Shown one piece after another: positions 15,090 to 26,539 of a stretch of DNA of 64,000 bases; position 1 is the first letter of the stretch, and the number at the start of each line of letters is the position of its first letter. Source of the DNA: Enoplosus armatus. Its lineage: Eukaryota > Chordata > Actinopteri > Centrarchiformes > Enoplosidae. A model generated the notes under the pieces. It had not been told where the DNA came from. It searched no databases and saw nothing but the letters and a program-made list of their open reading frames with translations. Location of the stretch: assembly GCF_043641665.1 (NCBI RefSeq), contig NC_092200.1, forward strand, positions 6,791,694-6,855,693, in the 5' to 3' direction. The position numbers were made by a program, and so were the translations under genes.

Positions 15090-15179
15090 TCTGTCTATGA
15101 GGGATGAGCGGTAATGATAGCGACAAGGCGTTACTCTTGGACCGCAGCAATCGCATCCATCAGTCGCATCCTCGGGAGG

Positions 15180-15205
15180 ACACACACACACACACACACA
15201 CACAC
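15180..15205 (+). repeat. (AC)n microsatellite
   Basis: Thirteen AC units, uninterrupted. Confidence 0.9.
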
Positions 15206-16313
15206 GATGGTCGATTCAAGACCCCGAAGCAAGCAGCGTGCAGCCATTTATAGAAACATAATGAAATTATTTGATCAGAAAGGCTGATAATTTACAGTCA
15301 CGAGGGTTTCCCCCCCCTTTCAAGCCAAAAAACAGCACGTTTGCAAACATTTACATTTGTTTTATCAGCCGTATTATCATTTTCGTGCAGATTGTTTGAA
15401 GATGAATGCTGTTATTTCTGCTCGCTGGAGTATCCAGATAAAGATGCTCCATGCCTCACTGGATCCTGACATCCATCCGCCTTGTTTGTCCCAAAAAGAT
15501 GCACAAACACGAGGGTTCGGAATGATTTTAAACGCTGTTCACGAGTCGAATATAAATGTGTACTCACTGTGTCACCATGAATGCCAGAATCCAGGTGATT
15601 TTTGGCTCGATCACATCCGTCTGCCTCGACTTGACACAAACCAGTTGGCTTCCTCTACGCGCATGCGTTTCGCCGCAAGTGTGAAAAGATTTCTCTAACG
15701 TCGAGAACACAATGTGCGCTGTCTGTTACAGTAATGGCTTCTTCAGAACAGACCGAGGCTGCCACAGATGCACAAGTAACATGTAGAATTGATGTTATTG
15801 ATTACTGATCTGCTGCTGATGTATTATCAATAAACTTTCTGATATCTGGATCATTTCTAGTAACTGATGAAGAAATGTATTATAATCTTAACCACATGAG
15901 GGGATCATTCATAAAACTGCATGGAAATAAAGGGGTTTATTAATATTAAAGGTAAATTCTTGATTCCTGACTGACCAGCTGTCAGTTTGGGAATGAATTC
16001 CTTTTAGAGGAGTAGATGGAAACAAGTTCTGGACGCCAAGGCTGAATAATTCAACCAAACATGTGGAAAACCCAAATTCCCGCATCTGCAGCTTCCCTTC
16101 TCTTGATGCACGCGCCCAGGAGGCCCAGTACCGCGTGTGTCCACCGGGGGGCAGTAGTGATCCGTTTAATTCACTGGAACCCCAAAGGATGAAGGAAACA
16201 AGTGGAGAGCAAGTCAAGAGAAGTACAACTTGATTAAGTCAGTGCAAGAAAACAGAGATTCTTCAAACTGAATTATAAATCAAATCCTGTACGATCTCTG
16301 TTTGGCCTTCAAG

Positions 16314-16315
<2 letters not shown>

Positions 16316-16369
<54 letters not shown>
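16316..16369 (+). repeat. (TG)n microsatellite
   Basis: Twenty-seven uninterrupted TG units, the longest TG run in the window. Confidence 0.95.
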
Positions 16370-16371
<2 letters not shown>

Positions 16372-18160
16372 GGCAGCTTGGCCCCATGCAGGGCTGCAGA
16401 CATGGAGTTTTATAAATACGGATGTAATGTTTTAGATTGTTTTATTTATTCATTTGACAGCTCTATTATATTTCTTGACAGTTTCGTCTGCCTGCACAGC
16501 AGCTTACAAATACCGTTGTAATTGCAATTTTTGAGTATTTCCATTTTATGCTGTTTTATACTTTAATTTCAGAGGGAAATGATGCACTTTTACTCCACTA
16601 CATGTATCTAACAGCTATAGCTGAGCCAGTGGTCTCCAACCTGTTTGGAGGCGTGTAGTCGGGGCCCCTTGTAACACTTCAGATGTCTGAGTTGTCAAAG
16701 AGAGACTTCTCCTCTAAACTTCTCACGTCTTCTTTTAAATAACTGTTTGAGGCACAAAGAGGTAAAATTATACCGAAAAGTCCACAAATATTAAAACAAA
16801 TTTATGCAGAACCTACCCGATTAATCGTGTCATGACCCCTCAGATTTATCTTGTGACCCTTTGGAGGGCCTGACCCTCAAAAACAAGACTACCTAACTGT
16901 ATATAAAGTAGTCGCCACATTTTAAATATATTGAGTCTAAAATACCAGAATCAGCCTTAAATAACCCATTCATTAAAAATGCACATATCTTCCAAACACA
17001 CATAGAGGAGGAAAACTAATCAAACTGAACACATTTTCTTACTCCTGAAAGTTCATTGCACAGCAAGTATTGTGAAATTAGATTATCCACCGCAGCTGAA
17101 GTTGCAAATACAACATTGTTAATATGCAAAATGGTGATTGCGGCAGAGAAGGAATATCCATCCCCTTTCACTTTCGTATGTGTGACAGAGCTATAAAACA
17201 AATTCAATAAACAGAAAAGTCTCCAAGCCGGGCGATGAATCATAACACTGTGGCCGTTGTAATCTTCGAGAGGGATTGCCTCTTTAATGCACCCTGCTCT
17301 CCGGTGAGATAACTGTTACTGTGATCTACAGCGGGAACATGTAAGCGCATGTGTGGATCCTTTAATCTTTTCACTTGGAGTGTAAGCACCTATAAACTGT
17401 CAGCAAATCTAGCTCTTCTGTATGTGTATCATTTCCAAATTCAATACAGCATCAATTTCAGAGCTCGCATCCTTGTAGAAAAAAAGATCCAGCCCTCCAA
17501 AACACATTCAGTAAATCAGCCGCCATGCTGTCTGCAGGGGGAATGTGCAGTTACATTCACTCCGGTTATTATGTTTCCCATTTTCCCAGTCTGGAGCTCG
17601 ATTCTTTACAAGTCATTTTTCCTGCTTTGGCAGTGAGTGAAAATCTTTTAATGACTTCAGGCTCAAAGTCATTGTTTTACACTAATTATTTTTTTTTTTG
17701 CTCTGTAATTTAAAGTACGCACTGTGAGCCTCTCTCCAGAGTTTATCTCAGAGTCACAGAGGTTTCCGCTGTAATGGCTCCTCTTCTTTTTTTTTTTTTA
17801 TCTGGCTGATTAAATACCTTCCTTACACTGCACCATAACTTGGCTGGACTGTTGCATATCTGAGTGAGAGGGAAGGCAGAGAGGGCCTGCGGGCTGCCTG
17901 CAGGGCTCTGCTGCACAACACCAGTTTTAGAAGGTGAGGACACCTGGATATGTCTGCAGGTAAATCGCATCCACTGCTGACAGATTTCGCTTAATTTAGA
18001 GATTTATTTCGGAACCAATTTCATCAGTCTGACTTAGTAGAAGCAGGTAATTAACCATGTGAAGAGAAGGACGGACAAAAAGTAAGAAATCTGATGTGGA
18101 TAATGAATAATTAAACCGCTTTATTTAGTATTTATAAGCCGTTTATAAGTCTGTCCGTTA
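16370..18160. other. Gene-free stretch
   Basis: No credible exon or identified mobile element. Short frames here lack family resemblance and paired splice sites. AT-rich with scattered T-runs (near 17,690 and 17,790). Confidence 0.4.
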
Positions 18161-18164
18161 AATA

Positions 18165-18450
18165 TAAAGATACAGGCAGTTAGCTTAGCTTAGCATAAAG
18201 ACTGGAAACAAGGGGAAACAACAAGCCTGGCTGTGTCCAAAGGTATAACAAAATCCACCTCCTAGCGTCTCTGAAGCTCACTAACCAACACATTATATCT
18301 TGTTTGTTTAATCCGTACAAAAACCGGAGTGTAAAAAAGGCAATTTGCTGTTCTACGGGTGCTGGGTGACTATTTCGTGGCTCTGAGCAGTTGCCTGGCA
18401 ACCAGTAAAGACTGAAGGAAGTTGCTGCTCCCAGCTCCTGTACACCAGAT
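18165..18450 (+). repeat. MITE family A copy, 5' truncated
   Basis: Starts within the family core at GTTAGCTTAGCTTAGCATA and runs through CTTGTTTGTTTAATCCGTAC to TTGCCTGGCAACCAG. The left terminus is missing. Confidence 0.7.
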
Positions 18451-19499
18451 ATGGAAGTTATAATACTGATAAACATTGCTTATAATTATATGTATTATAA
18501 ACATCTATTCAACCTGCAATAACGGATGTTTTGGCCACTTGGGGGCAGCAGAAACAAGATGTGAAGACAACATTGACTTAATTTCACCTTTCTAAGTTGA
18601 TGTTGAACTTATCACATTATCATTCATTTGGAGTCGTGTTTGTGTCCACCTCATAAATGTAACTCCAACGTTCGCTCTCTTTTAGCTCTGTTTTTGGTCT
18701 CTACCAATTATTATTATGAAAATACTGATTATAGCTGCTTTAAATAGGTGCGTTAAATTAAAGTGTGTTACTGAAATATAAGCACAGTTTTTGATGTTGT
18801 CATGACAAGAGCCTGCTGCATTTTAAATCTGGTCTCTGAACTAACTCCTTCTCGTCATGTTTAATAGTCAAACAAACTTATTATTAATTCATCAGATTAA
18901 TTCATCATTTGACTGAGTCGAGCCTCAAGTAATCGGAGACGGTTATTTTTCCAATTTAATCGTCAATGCACACACAGGAACAGTTTTGCCGTTGTCAGTG
19001 AATTGCAGCTAATTTCCAATTTAACTCCGAGCAAAGCTTTAATACTTCAGGAAATTGGTTTCTCATGATTGTAACCAGCGACTATAGAGATTGTCATTTG
19101 CCTGCAGAGAGAGCAGCTGAAGACCTCCGACTGGATACAGCTCAGCAGAGCAGCGCCTATAAATTCACTTTCATCTTGATAAAACGAGGTCTTCGCAAGT
19201 GTCATCACTTGTGTTTCCCTTCAGGCCTCCACAGATGTCTCAAGTTTTGGTCACAACTGGCGGAGTTGTTGCTGTGACAGGCACTCAGTGAACATCCGAG
19301 CAGCGGAGGTGGAATCACGACGATGAATATCACCTTTCTAGGATTTGCAATAGAGCATTAAACTTTTATTTTTCATTCAGGACTTGAATTAAAAATGTAT
19401 GTTTCCTGACTTCATTCTGTACAAGGTGTGCTCTTTCTGCATGCATGGTGAATAATGCTTCCTTGACTTACCAGACTTGTGCTGTATTTCATCATGCAT

Positions 19500-19885
19500 A
19501 CTGTGCTTTTGTAACAAGATATGAGGCCAAAAGTATGTGGACAACCAAGTATTACACCCTTATGTGGACATTCATCTGCTGCCATAGCAACCTCCACTTT
19601 CCTGTGAAGGTTTTCCACCAGATTTCTGAACTTGACTGCAATTTTTGTCCCATTCAGCCACAGGAGCATTAATGAGCTTGATGTTGGGGCGATGAGGCAT
19701 GTCGGTGTTCCAGCTCAGCCCAAAGGTGTCGCATCAGTATCGGAAATCTGTGCAGGGGAGTCAAGTCCTTCCACAAAAATGGATTTCACTTTGTGCACAC
19801 AGGGGCATTGTCAAGTTGAAGCAGGAAGCATGCTGTTGTCTAAAAGTAGTTCCCAGCCTGAGGATGATAAATCTGACGGGCCACC
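19500..19885 (-). pseudogene. Tc1-like element relic
   Basis: Related to the relic at 11.8-12.1 kb: both start with AAAGTATGTGGACAAC-type sequence and share the CAACCTCCACTTTCCTG and CAAAGGTGT blocks. On the minus strand a short frame reads KFRNLVENLHRKVEVAMAA, like a Tc1 transposase C-terminus. Later sequence (19,790-19,880) matches the antisense of the central transposase region only loosely, with stops in all frames. Confidence 0.55.
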
Positions 19886-20184
19886 AGGTGCTCAAAGAGA
19901 TTGGAAAGAAGTAGATATTTCCGTTATGTTCATTTTTTTTGTTTTGGCTCTTTGGTTGAGCTTCTCACAGCTGATATTCACACTGAGGCCATAGAAAGCA
20001 CACAATTAAACAACATATTTTAGTGTTTAAATCAGTTTAAGCCATAGTTTAGATGTTTTTAGGAGGTGGAGTAAAGATCATCTATGACATACGTCAATAA
20101 ATTATAAATATACTGTATCTGATGTGACTTTAAAGGCTCGGGCCACTGCTTTTTTATCCTCTAACTTCAAGTGCTATTTGCTTA

Positions 20185-20300
20185 TAAATACACTCAGGGG
20201 CGAACAATAACAGGAACACCTGACATTAGCATAATGCAATCCAATACCATAGCCCTGCAGTCAGAGTGCATGTGATGCCTGCACTCCCAGGGGAAGAGGC
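20185..20300. repeat. Possible DNA-transposon fragment
   Basis: The stretch with AACAGGAACACCTGACATTA followed by AATGCAATCCAATACCATAG resembles the ends of a common fish DNA transposon family. Too short to classify. Confidence 0.3.
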
Positions 20301-23300
20301 TGTAATGAGAAGCACAGAGAGCAGGTAATGGAGTGACAAGGATGGAGTATCTTCACATTCATGCCTCATTCACTGCCGAACAGCAACGGCATCCTCAGGA
20401 AGTCTAAAGGCTAACACGAGAAAAGACAACATTTGCTTTTTCTTCGTTCCCCTGAGAAACTGAAATCATTTAGTGGATCACCGTCTGGTCTCTGGTCTGA
20501 CTTATCAAACGGACATGTGATCCAGTTGTCATGATAAGCTGAAGGTCTACATCCACCTCCTCTTTGTGTTTGAGCGCACATACATCCTGCACACATACGC
20601 CTCTGTGTTTTCAGCACAGCCAGTCAGGTGGCTGCTGGCTGTCTGGAAGCCTGTAAAGGTTTAATGTTGCTCTAAGTCCATTACTCTGTTTCAAGGCTCA
20701 ACTCGCCTCCTGCTGCAACTAATTAGAGATCTCTCAGGAATAAAATGAAGGTTGGAAGAAATGAAACAAGTTCCTCCAAAATAATTGGGCTGTAAAAAGA
20801 AAACCGGTGTCTCTCCTTCTATCGACTTCACGCCAGTTGGTCTCATATTTTAGGATTTGTCAAAGATCCATCTTATTTGTTTGTTACCGGGGAAATATTG
20901 TACATGTAAAACCGCCTCCTATATTATCAGAACGCATTTACCTGTTTAGCATTACTGTCATTTCTCCTGTAGCAGTATATGGGGCAGTATGGAGGTTTTC
21001 AGGCTGGACAGCAAACTGTATAATGTCATATTGTCTTGTAATGCAGATACTGTTCTCTGCTTTGGATAATCTGCACAGCATGCAAGAGAAAAGCAATATC
21101 AACTAACTAAATGTGTTTTTTCACCTTTCTTGTCCATCTGTTTGCATAAAAAAAACTTTATTATGATTATTAACAGCCCATGATAGTTAACAAATGTTTC
21201 TGTGTTTTGCTTGCCTGTCCATCTGCTACTAACATTCATATTGAAATCAATAAATAAACAATTCAATACATTTAAATATGTGACAGTAAAGATATCTTAA
21301 CAACAACAGAGTCAAAAGCTGAGATGGCAGTTAGCTTTAGCAGGAGTTCACTTACTAGTTTTTAGCCCCATTTTGTAGAAACTACAGATTCAGCATCCTG
21401 TTTTCAATTAAATTGTTCATTTCTATGGTGTGATATTTCAGCTATATGGTAATACTGAGTCCAGTCTTAGCTCAGTTTTGACCAAATATAGTTACTGTGG
21501 CTTTTTAGGACACTAGAGTGTGCAACTTTCTTTAACGCTGGAAGCAAAGGCAGTCCTCCCTGCACTCGAACGCTCTGTGATCCTTTATTCTGCCGCCTGG
21601 AGAGCTGCCTCGTTGCATCATCACGAGTGCCCACAGCACAGCAGGTAAATCACAGCTAACACCGGTGGCATTTTTCTTTTATTTTCAGCAGTTTGTTTAT
21701 GACAAAAGGAGCCAGAGGACTCTGGGTGGCAGATACATGCCCACACACACATGCAATGGGTCATTTACTCCTTGACTGTCCATCACCTCCACATCACAAC
21801 AGCAACAAATGGCAGAAGTGCTGCTTTCATAAATACATAATTAAGGTAAAAGTATTATTTTTCTTTCCCTCTTTAGCTCTTTGTTGAATCTGAAAGCCCC
21901 TTTGAAAAGTACATAATAGTTTTACTCTAAAAAAGCATGAATGGATGAAGTACTTGTCAACTTCAAAGCTCCCCAAAGAGGAGTCCGCTCTCTGCTGTTG
22001 TTTGAATCAATTTTCCTCCATTAACTTTCCTCAAGAGGTTGAAGCGGCAAATTAACTATTCTAAAGAGCCACACGGGCGAGGTGGCTGCTGGGTAAAGGT
22101 GGTGGAGTGGAAAAAGTTGTTCTGCTGCAGTGTTTCATGATAGGATCCAGCGATGTGGCTTCCTGGATAACTTCACAGCAGCTCAGAAGAAGAGTCTTTC
22201 TATTTATGGATGAAAAATATGCTTCAGTACTTTCTGACATCCAGAAGTCCAACTCTGCAGTGGTTTGTTGTGGGTTTTATTATCCATAGTGAGTCACTGT
22301 GATTCATATTCAGAGTAAAGGGTCTTTTTTTAAATTTACATTTCTAATTGCTGAAATGGGCTGTTTATTTCTCGAGGCATGATTTTACTCTTTTGGACTT
22401 CAAGACTTAAAATGTCATCCAAGATCTCTGTTGTTTACGGTTAATTGCTATTTTAAAATCTCTGTTTTTTTATTTACTGAATCATTTCAAATGTGGAGAG
22501 GAAGTTTTTATTTAATGGCTGCTTTCTCCGGAGATAAACTCAGACGGTTATTCAACCGAACAGAGACTGAGCAGCCAGATTAAAAAAAGAGAGAGGTCTC
22601 ACCTCAGCGGCTGCCAGCATATGAGTCAGTGCGACCTTTCATTAGCTTCTGTAAATAATGTCAACACAAGGGTTGTCCTAAATCCTGGTATTCTCCTGGT
22701 AAATCATGTCCATCTTGAAGCAAAAGAGCAGCCCTTCAGCTACACTACGGTCTTGCTTTTCCATCCACTTGTTTTTCAGATTGCACATAAAAAAAACCTC
22801 AGCGGGAATGTCAGGAATTCAGTAAAAATTTTAATCTGGATGGAAACTTGCTCGGATGGAAGCTTGGAAGCCACTTAAGGGGAATCAATGACCAGAGCTG
22901 AAAGATGAAGCTCAAGGATTGAATGCGGAGGGGAGTCAGACGAATTGGTTCAAGTAGATACTTGAAAGTGTTTTTCTTTTTGTTTGAAAGGAGGTTAAGA
23001 GGGTTACTAATCCTGTCTTGGTCTTGGGCCTTCCAATTAGCTCTACTCAAAGCAGCCAAATGAATATGAAATGTGTCATGACCCATTGTTTTATATCTGT
23101 AACGTGCAGAAGCCTATGTAGGAGTCTGCCTGTCTATTGTTAAAGGTGTTAAGAAGGGAAGACAATTACACAATTTTCCTGTTCAAACATAAAGCTGTGA
23201 ACATTGATGGCAGAGGTCGATGATCCTGTTAACACAACAAATTACTTGATGTTTAATTAGTCAGAGATAAAAGCAGACGTAACAAAGATATATAAATAAA

Positions 23301-23900
23301 CACTAAGCTCATTGTGAAACAGAGGAGGAGGATAGTTTTTATGTCCAAGCAGCCAAGAAACTGTTTCAAAGTCTTTTCTTGTGTTTACAATATGCACAGT
23401 GTGACTAAAGCTCAGACATTTTGCCCAAGAAAATGCTGCAATCATGTCCAAAAATATGTGCCTGCTGCAGCACAACCATTAGGTGTCCCCTGTGAAACCA
23501 GTTTATTCTAAAGGCAGGGACCAGTATTCTCTCATGCTATCAGGATATAGGCTTTTATGGTCAAACGTACTGGTTCAATCCCTGGAGCTCATGAACGATG
23601 CATGAATATGGAGGACCACTGCCATCATCTCTCTGACGTCTTCCTCTTAATCTTGTGGTTATTTTACTTTAAAGTGACCACCAGAGTCATCACATGGAAA
23701 CACATAGTTTAAGGGCAAGATAATGCAAAGTATACAATGCAATAGGAGAGGATTGGTTTATCAGACCGCGTTTATCTTCTTTTCTAGGTTTGATAAACTT
23801 CTATTATTCTTACATTTTGTTGATCCGCTTAAACTAAAAATGTATGTATTTCTGCTGCTAAAGAGACAGTTTCAAGGTTTTCACTTCATGTGTATCCTAC
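20300..23900. other. Gene-free stretch
   Basis: Read on both strands without finding exons with family similarity, tRNA-like folds or element termini. Composition is ordinary AT-rich intergenic sequence. Confidence 0.4.
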
Positions 23901-23924
23901 AATCCACAACACAAACGTTGACAC

Positions 23925-24140
23925 TTGTGGTGGGATTAAAACTTTTGGACAGATTGTCATAAAATGTGTTGGAGACATTCATGTCCCCTCTGGATGTAAT
24001 GACTTTGGGGATCCCTTAACTTGAAAGTGGTAAACAATATACCTGCATGTTATTATTGCTATTGTTAGCATTTAGCTCAAAACACCAATGTGCCTTATAG
24101 TCTCACAGAGCCGTTAGCATGCCTTGTTCAGCATTCACTC
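23925..24140 (-). repeat. Dispersed repeat family C copy
   Basis: Contains TTTGGACAGATTGTCATAAAAT, GACATTCATGTCCCCTCTGG-like parts and TGTTAGCATTTAGCTCAAA, arranged as in the copies at 25.1 and 56.5-56.9 kb. Probably the 3' part of a degraded retroelement-like repeat. Confidence 0.5.
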
Positions 24141-24585
24141 CTGTTTAACATAATCAGGGCAAAATGGCGTTGAAACAGGGAGTCACTTTTACTTCATTCA
24201 TGCTTATGAAAACAAACTGAATAGGAACATTCAATTAGATTTAATCAATTTAGCTTGAAATGAGCAGACATCCAAAGCACAAATGAATCCGTCTCTACTG
24301 ATGTATCTTCGTTATTGTCAGTAGCAAATGTGAGTGATGAGCCACATCTCGCTGTAATAAATTCGGCACACCTGGGAAAGTGTGAGAAGCTGTCAGGCCA
24401 GATCTGATCCGATGACTGTCAAATGTGTTTCACTGTACACCTGTACACCGAGCGCACACTGCCTAAAAATACTGCAAGAGCCGGGAGGGACGTTAGTGTT
24501 GGACTGCTGAAATTGTTGTATCCACTCACTGATTTTACTGCTCATACTTTATCGTGAGCTATAAAAGGAGAAGAGGAGAATCTGC

Positions 24586-24628
24586 TTGTGTGTGTGTGTG
24601 TGTGTGTATTGTCTTGAAACTTGATTGA

Positions 24629-24660
<32 letters not shown>
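24586..24660 (+). repeat. Two (TG)n microsatellites
   Basis: TG runs at 24,586-24,608 and 24,630-24,660, separated by 21 bp of ordinary sequence; they look like one repeat split by an insertion or substitutions. Confidence 0.9.
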
Positions 24661-24661
<1 letters not shown>

Positions 24662-25074
24662 AGGTTGAAAGCCTCAAGAGATTTGTGAAAACCACTGAGG
24701 TGCATTTTCAAACAGTTCAGTTATGGAAATAAATTGGAAATAACTGCAAAAAGTGCGAAAAAGGTGAAAGAGGAAAAGTCAGCAGCATAATAATGTAGCA
24801 TTCATCACTCACATTGACAAAGTGTCGATTAAAACAGCTGTTTAATATGAGTCTCAGTCACAATATCCCACGAGGGCGGAGCGCAAAAATAACAGAGCAG
24901 AAATAATATTAGATTTGATTATTTATCAGGCAAAATCCCATTAAGACCACATCCATATTCCCACTGAATATCATATGAGATATGAAATATGAAATATGAA
25001 AACATCAATCAAAACAAAAGTTGAGTTTGTTCCAGGTTGAATCTAACTAGAGTTTTGAGGATTGTTGTGTGCAA

Positions 25075-25290
25075 TGTGTGTCCAGTACTTTGTTTAATGA
25101 CCAGATACCTGCAAAACTAATCATATTACCTTTAGCTTCAGCTGGACTTTGTGTTTAGTGCTAATTAGCGAATGTTAGCATGCTAACACACTAATCTAAG
25201 ATGGTATATCAGCTAAACATCAACATGTTAGCATTGTCCTTGTGCGCATGTTAGCATGCCAACGTTAGCATTTAGCACCTCTGCTCATAA
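25075..25290 (-). repeat. Dispersed repeat family C copy
   Basis: Holds the characteristic GTGCTAATTAGCGAATGTTAG, TGTTAGCATGCTAACAC and AACGTTAGCATTTAGC series of AGCAT/ATGTTAGC words. Homologous to 56,740-56,945. Confidence 0.55.
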
Positions 25291-25414
25291 ATACAGCCTC
25301 ACAGTGCAACTAGACTCTTAGCCATTTCTTATTATTTGGGTTGTAAATTACACATTACATGAAAAATGAAAGTGAAATTAGTCATTTAAAGTGAAATTGA
25401 TTGTAGTTGTATCC

Positions 25415-26533
25415 TGATCAATACCACTCTCATATTTGTTGAATATGATACTACAGCCAGCAGCTGGTTAGCTTAGCTTAGCATAAAGGCTGGAATCAGG
25501 GGGAAACAGCTAGCCTGGCTCTATCTGAAGGTAACAAAATCCACCTACCAGCACCTGTAAAGCTCAATAATGAACAAGTTATACCTGGTTTGTTTAATTT
25601 GTACCAACTTCATGATGACAACGAGACTCTAGGTCAGGGGTGTCGAATTCATTTTCACCGAGGGCCACATCAGCGTAATGACTGTCCTCAAAGGGCCAGA
25701 TGTAACTTATAAATGTAACTAAATGTAATCGAATGTAATGTAAAATAAATGTAACTACTCCTTAATGTTAAATAACTCTGAATTTATTACTTATTCAAGT
25801 CACAAACATTGCAGTTGCATAGAAAAAATATGTTTGTTTGTTGCTCTGTTATAACATAAATCCTTTTAATTTGTCAGCTTATGAAACCCACATAACTCCA
25901 TCAATCATGGATCAAACTATCCAAGTGAATGAAGAAAAATAACATAATAAATAACTCAGAAAAAACTCAGAAAAATAACACAATAAATACCCATTAAATT
26001 GGCTTAATTACTGTAAAATCAACAATTGTGAGCTGCTAAGAACATGTATGACAGATGTAGCATTTAAAAAAAAAGGCTGCGATCATTATTTATTTCTGAA
26101 TTCCACTCATTAGCATTGATGTGGAAACACTGCCGTGTAGTGGCGGTGAGCCGTCACTTCGCGGGTATCATAGTCGACAGGCATTGTGGGAAATGTAGTT
26201 TTTGGTCAAAGCACTCTTTTGACCTATTTATTTTTAGACACTCAGACCTTTCAAGCTCTCGCGGGCCACATAAAATGACGTGGCGGGCCACATTTGGCCC
26301 GCGGGCCTTGAGTTTGACACATATGCTCTAGGAAGTCTGCAAATGGACATTTTTTCACTTTGACTTTTGTAGGATTAAACAAACAAGTTATAATTTGTTA
26401 ATTAGGCCGATTTTGTTAACTTTGGACAGCCAGGCTAGCTGTTCCCTCTGTTTCCGGTCTTTATGCTAAACTAAGCTAGTCTCTTAGCTTCAGCTTCACA
26501 CTGTAGTTAAAGGACAGACATGAGAGTGGTATC
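25415..26533. repeat. Fold-back derivative of MITE family A, split by a hAT-like element
   Basis: The left arm (about 25,415-25,626) runs in the same direction as the full-length copy. The right arm (about 26,334-26,533) is the same part of the family in inverted orientation, both starting from GATACCACTCTCAT-type sequence and converging on the centre. The two arms would form a hairpin of roughly 200 bp. The centre is interrupted by the element at 25,635-26,325. Confidence 0.65.
25635..26325. mobile_element. Non-autonomous hAT-like element (691 bp)
   Basis: Begins CAGGGGTGTCGAATTC and ends GAGTTTGACACATATG, the degraded inverted counterpart. Flanks are CTCTAGGT and CTCTAGGA, an 8-bp target duplication with one mismatch, as for hAT elements. 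Subterminal GGGCCACAT and GCGGGCC repeats occur at both ends. No transposase is encoded. It lies in the loop of a fold-back MITE. Confidence 0.7.
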
Positions 26534-26539
26534 TTCTCT

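Larger units (their letters stand above)
14820..15720 (-). promoter_or_regulatory. Possible rgs20 5' region with NRF1-like site
   Basis: Richer in CpG than its surroundings and directly upstream of the first recognised rgs20 coding exon. It holds a palindromic GCGCATGCG core at 15,659-15,667, an NRF1-type motif, plus a CCT repeat (15,062-15,089) and an AC repeat (15,180-15,205). A promoter or upstream non-coding exon is plausible but no donor could be fixed. Confidence 0.25.
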
